Source: Neotamlana sedimentorum
Lineage (GTDB): Bacteria > Bacteroidota > Bacteroidia > Flavobacteriales > Flavobacteriaceae
Direction of reading: 5' to 3'
Assembly (NCBI RefSeq): GCF_000943565.1
Contig: NZ_JTDW01000010.1
Coordinates: forward strand, 1 to 64,000
DNA length: 64,000 nt
Part shown: positions 63,860-64,000 of the stretch, piece by piece
How the letters are laid out: each line of letters opens with the position of its first letter
Position numbering within the stretch: the first letter of the stretch is position 1
Position numbers and translations under genes: made by a program
The notes under the pieces: generated by a model
Told to the model about the DNA's origin: nothing
The model's input: the letters and a program-made list of their open reading frames with translations, nothing else
The model's database searches: none

Positions 63860-64000
63860 ATGCGATATTTTTACTATATCCTATTTTTTCTTTTAAGCTT
63901 TAGTAAATTTAGCTTTTCTCAAAAAATAACTATTGACAGTTCCATAGGGTTAGAGCCATTAATACAAAATAACTTAGTAGATGGTTGTGTGGATATATCA
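63860..64000 (+). CDS. Secreted protein, probable choice-of-anchor L family (3' partial)
   Basis: The first 47 codons are visible. A signal peptide (MRYFYYILFFLLSFSKFSFSQ) is followed by ITIDSSIGLEPLIQNNLVDGCVDIS, which resembles the start of choice-of-anchor L domain proteins with T9SS type B tails. The gene runs off the window. It is co-directional with the type B gene 142 bases upstream, probably another T9SS cargo. Confidence 0.7.
   Translation, partial: MRYFYYILFFLLSFSKFSFSQKITIDSSIGLEPLIQNNLVDGCVDIS

Noticed and set aside
1-64000. CRISPR arrays, tRNA or rRNA genes, prophage or toxin-antitoxin modules
   Set aside because: No regularly spaced repeats, no cloverleaf-like or rRNA sequence and no such proteins were recognised by eye in the gaps or frames.

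Overview
The window is AT-rich DNA that reads as a marine-type Flavobacteriaceae chromosome (Bacteroidetes). The support is: type A and type B T9SS sorting domains, TAnnTTTG promoter elements instead of sigma70-type -10 boxes, A-rich start contexts with few Shine-Dalgarno sequences, a DUF5606-def-ruvX housekeeping block, and a crtI-crtB-crtZ-crtYcd carotenoid operon. No rRNA, tRNA, CRISPR array, insertion sequence or phage gene was recognised.

Layout. (a) 1-12 kb, + strand: the 3' end of a secreted kelch/Ig-like T9SS protein, the GDP-L-fucose pair gmd-fcl, and a three-gene secreted-protein operon ending in an 1838-aa protein with ten fibronectin III repeats. (b) 12-33.7 kb, - strand: a Wzx/Wzy-type exopolysaccharide locus. 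In transcription order it has a WbaP-like initiating transferase, a NusG-like antiterminator, a Wzc-like tyrosine kinase, glycosyltransferases, a Wzx flippase, UDP-glucose dehydrogenase, more glycosyltransferases, a Wzy-like polymerase, acetyltransferase, VanZ-like protein, a WcaI-like transferase and a frameshifted acyltransferase. (c) 34.1-37.4 kb, + strand and divergent from (b): a CDP-sugar cassette (rfbF, SDR, rfbG, rfbC-like). (d) 37.6-42 kb: a CarH/LitR-type MerR-cobalamin regulator followed by the carotenoid operon. (e) 42-46.3 kb, - strand: a four-repeat lipoprotein, a Crp/Fnr regulator, DUF5606, def, ruvX and a small secreted protein. (f) 46.6-47.4 kb: dapD. (g) 47.5-53.8 kb: a lipooligosaccharide-core-like cluster (GT9, three GT2, a rhamnosyltransferase-like protein, a WaaP-like kinase, GT4). 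(h) 54-61 kb: tsaC, CCA-adding enzyme, GNAT, heme A synthase, a pRiA4b ORF-3 family protein, an unrecognised 353-aa protein and an ABC-2 exporter. (i) 61 kb to the end: one complete T9SS type B protein and the start of a second secreted protein.

How the parts fit. Blocks (a), (b), (c) and (g) together build and decorate the cell surface: nucleotide sugars (GDP-fucose, UDP-glucuronate, a CDP-6-deoxyhexose), polymer assembly, glycolipid core and secreted adhesin-like proteins. Block (d) looks like a light- and B12-responsive pigment module that would make zeaxanthin. The same 17-bp element, a TAnnTTTG box fused to a TTGTTnAACAA palindrome, lies before both the regulator gene and crtI (15 of 17 bases identical); it is the most specific regulatory prediction here. 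A second one is a perfect 20-bp palindrome of Crp geometry about 41.5 bp upstream of the predicted start site of the repeat lipoprotein, next to a Crp/Fnr gene.

Limits: functions were assigned by reading motifs, without database searches. Sugar specificities of the glycosyltransferases cannot be read from the sequence. Promoter and operator calls are pattern matches.
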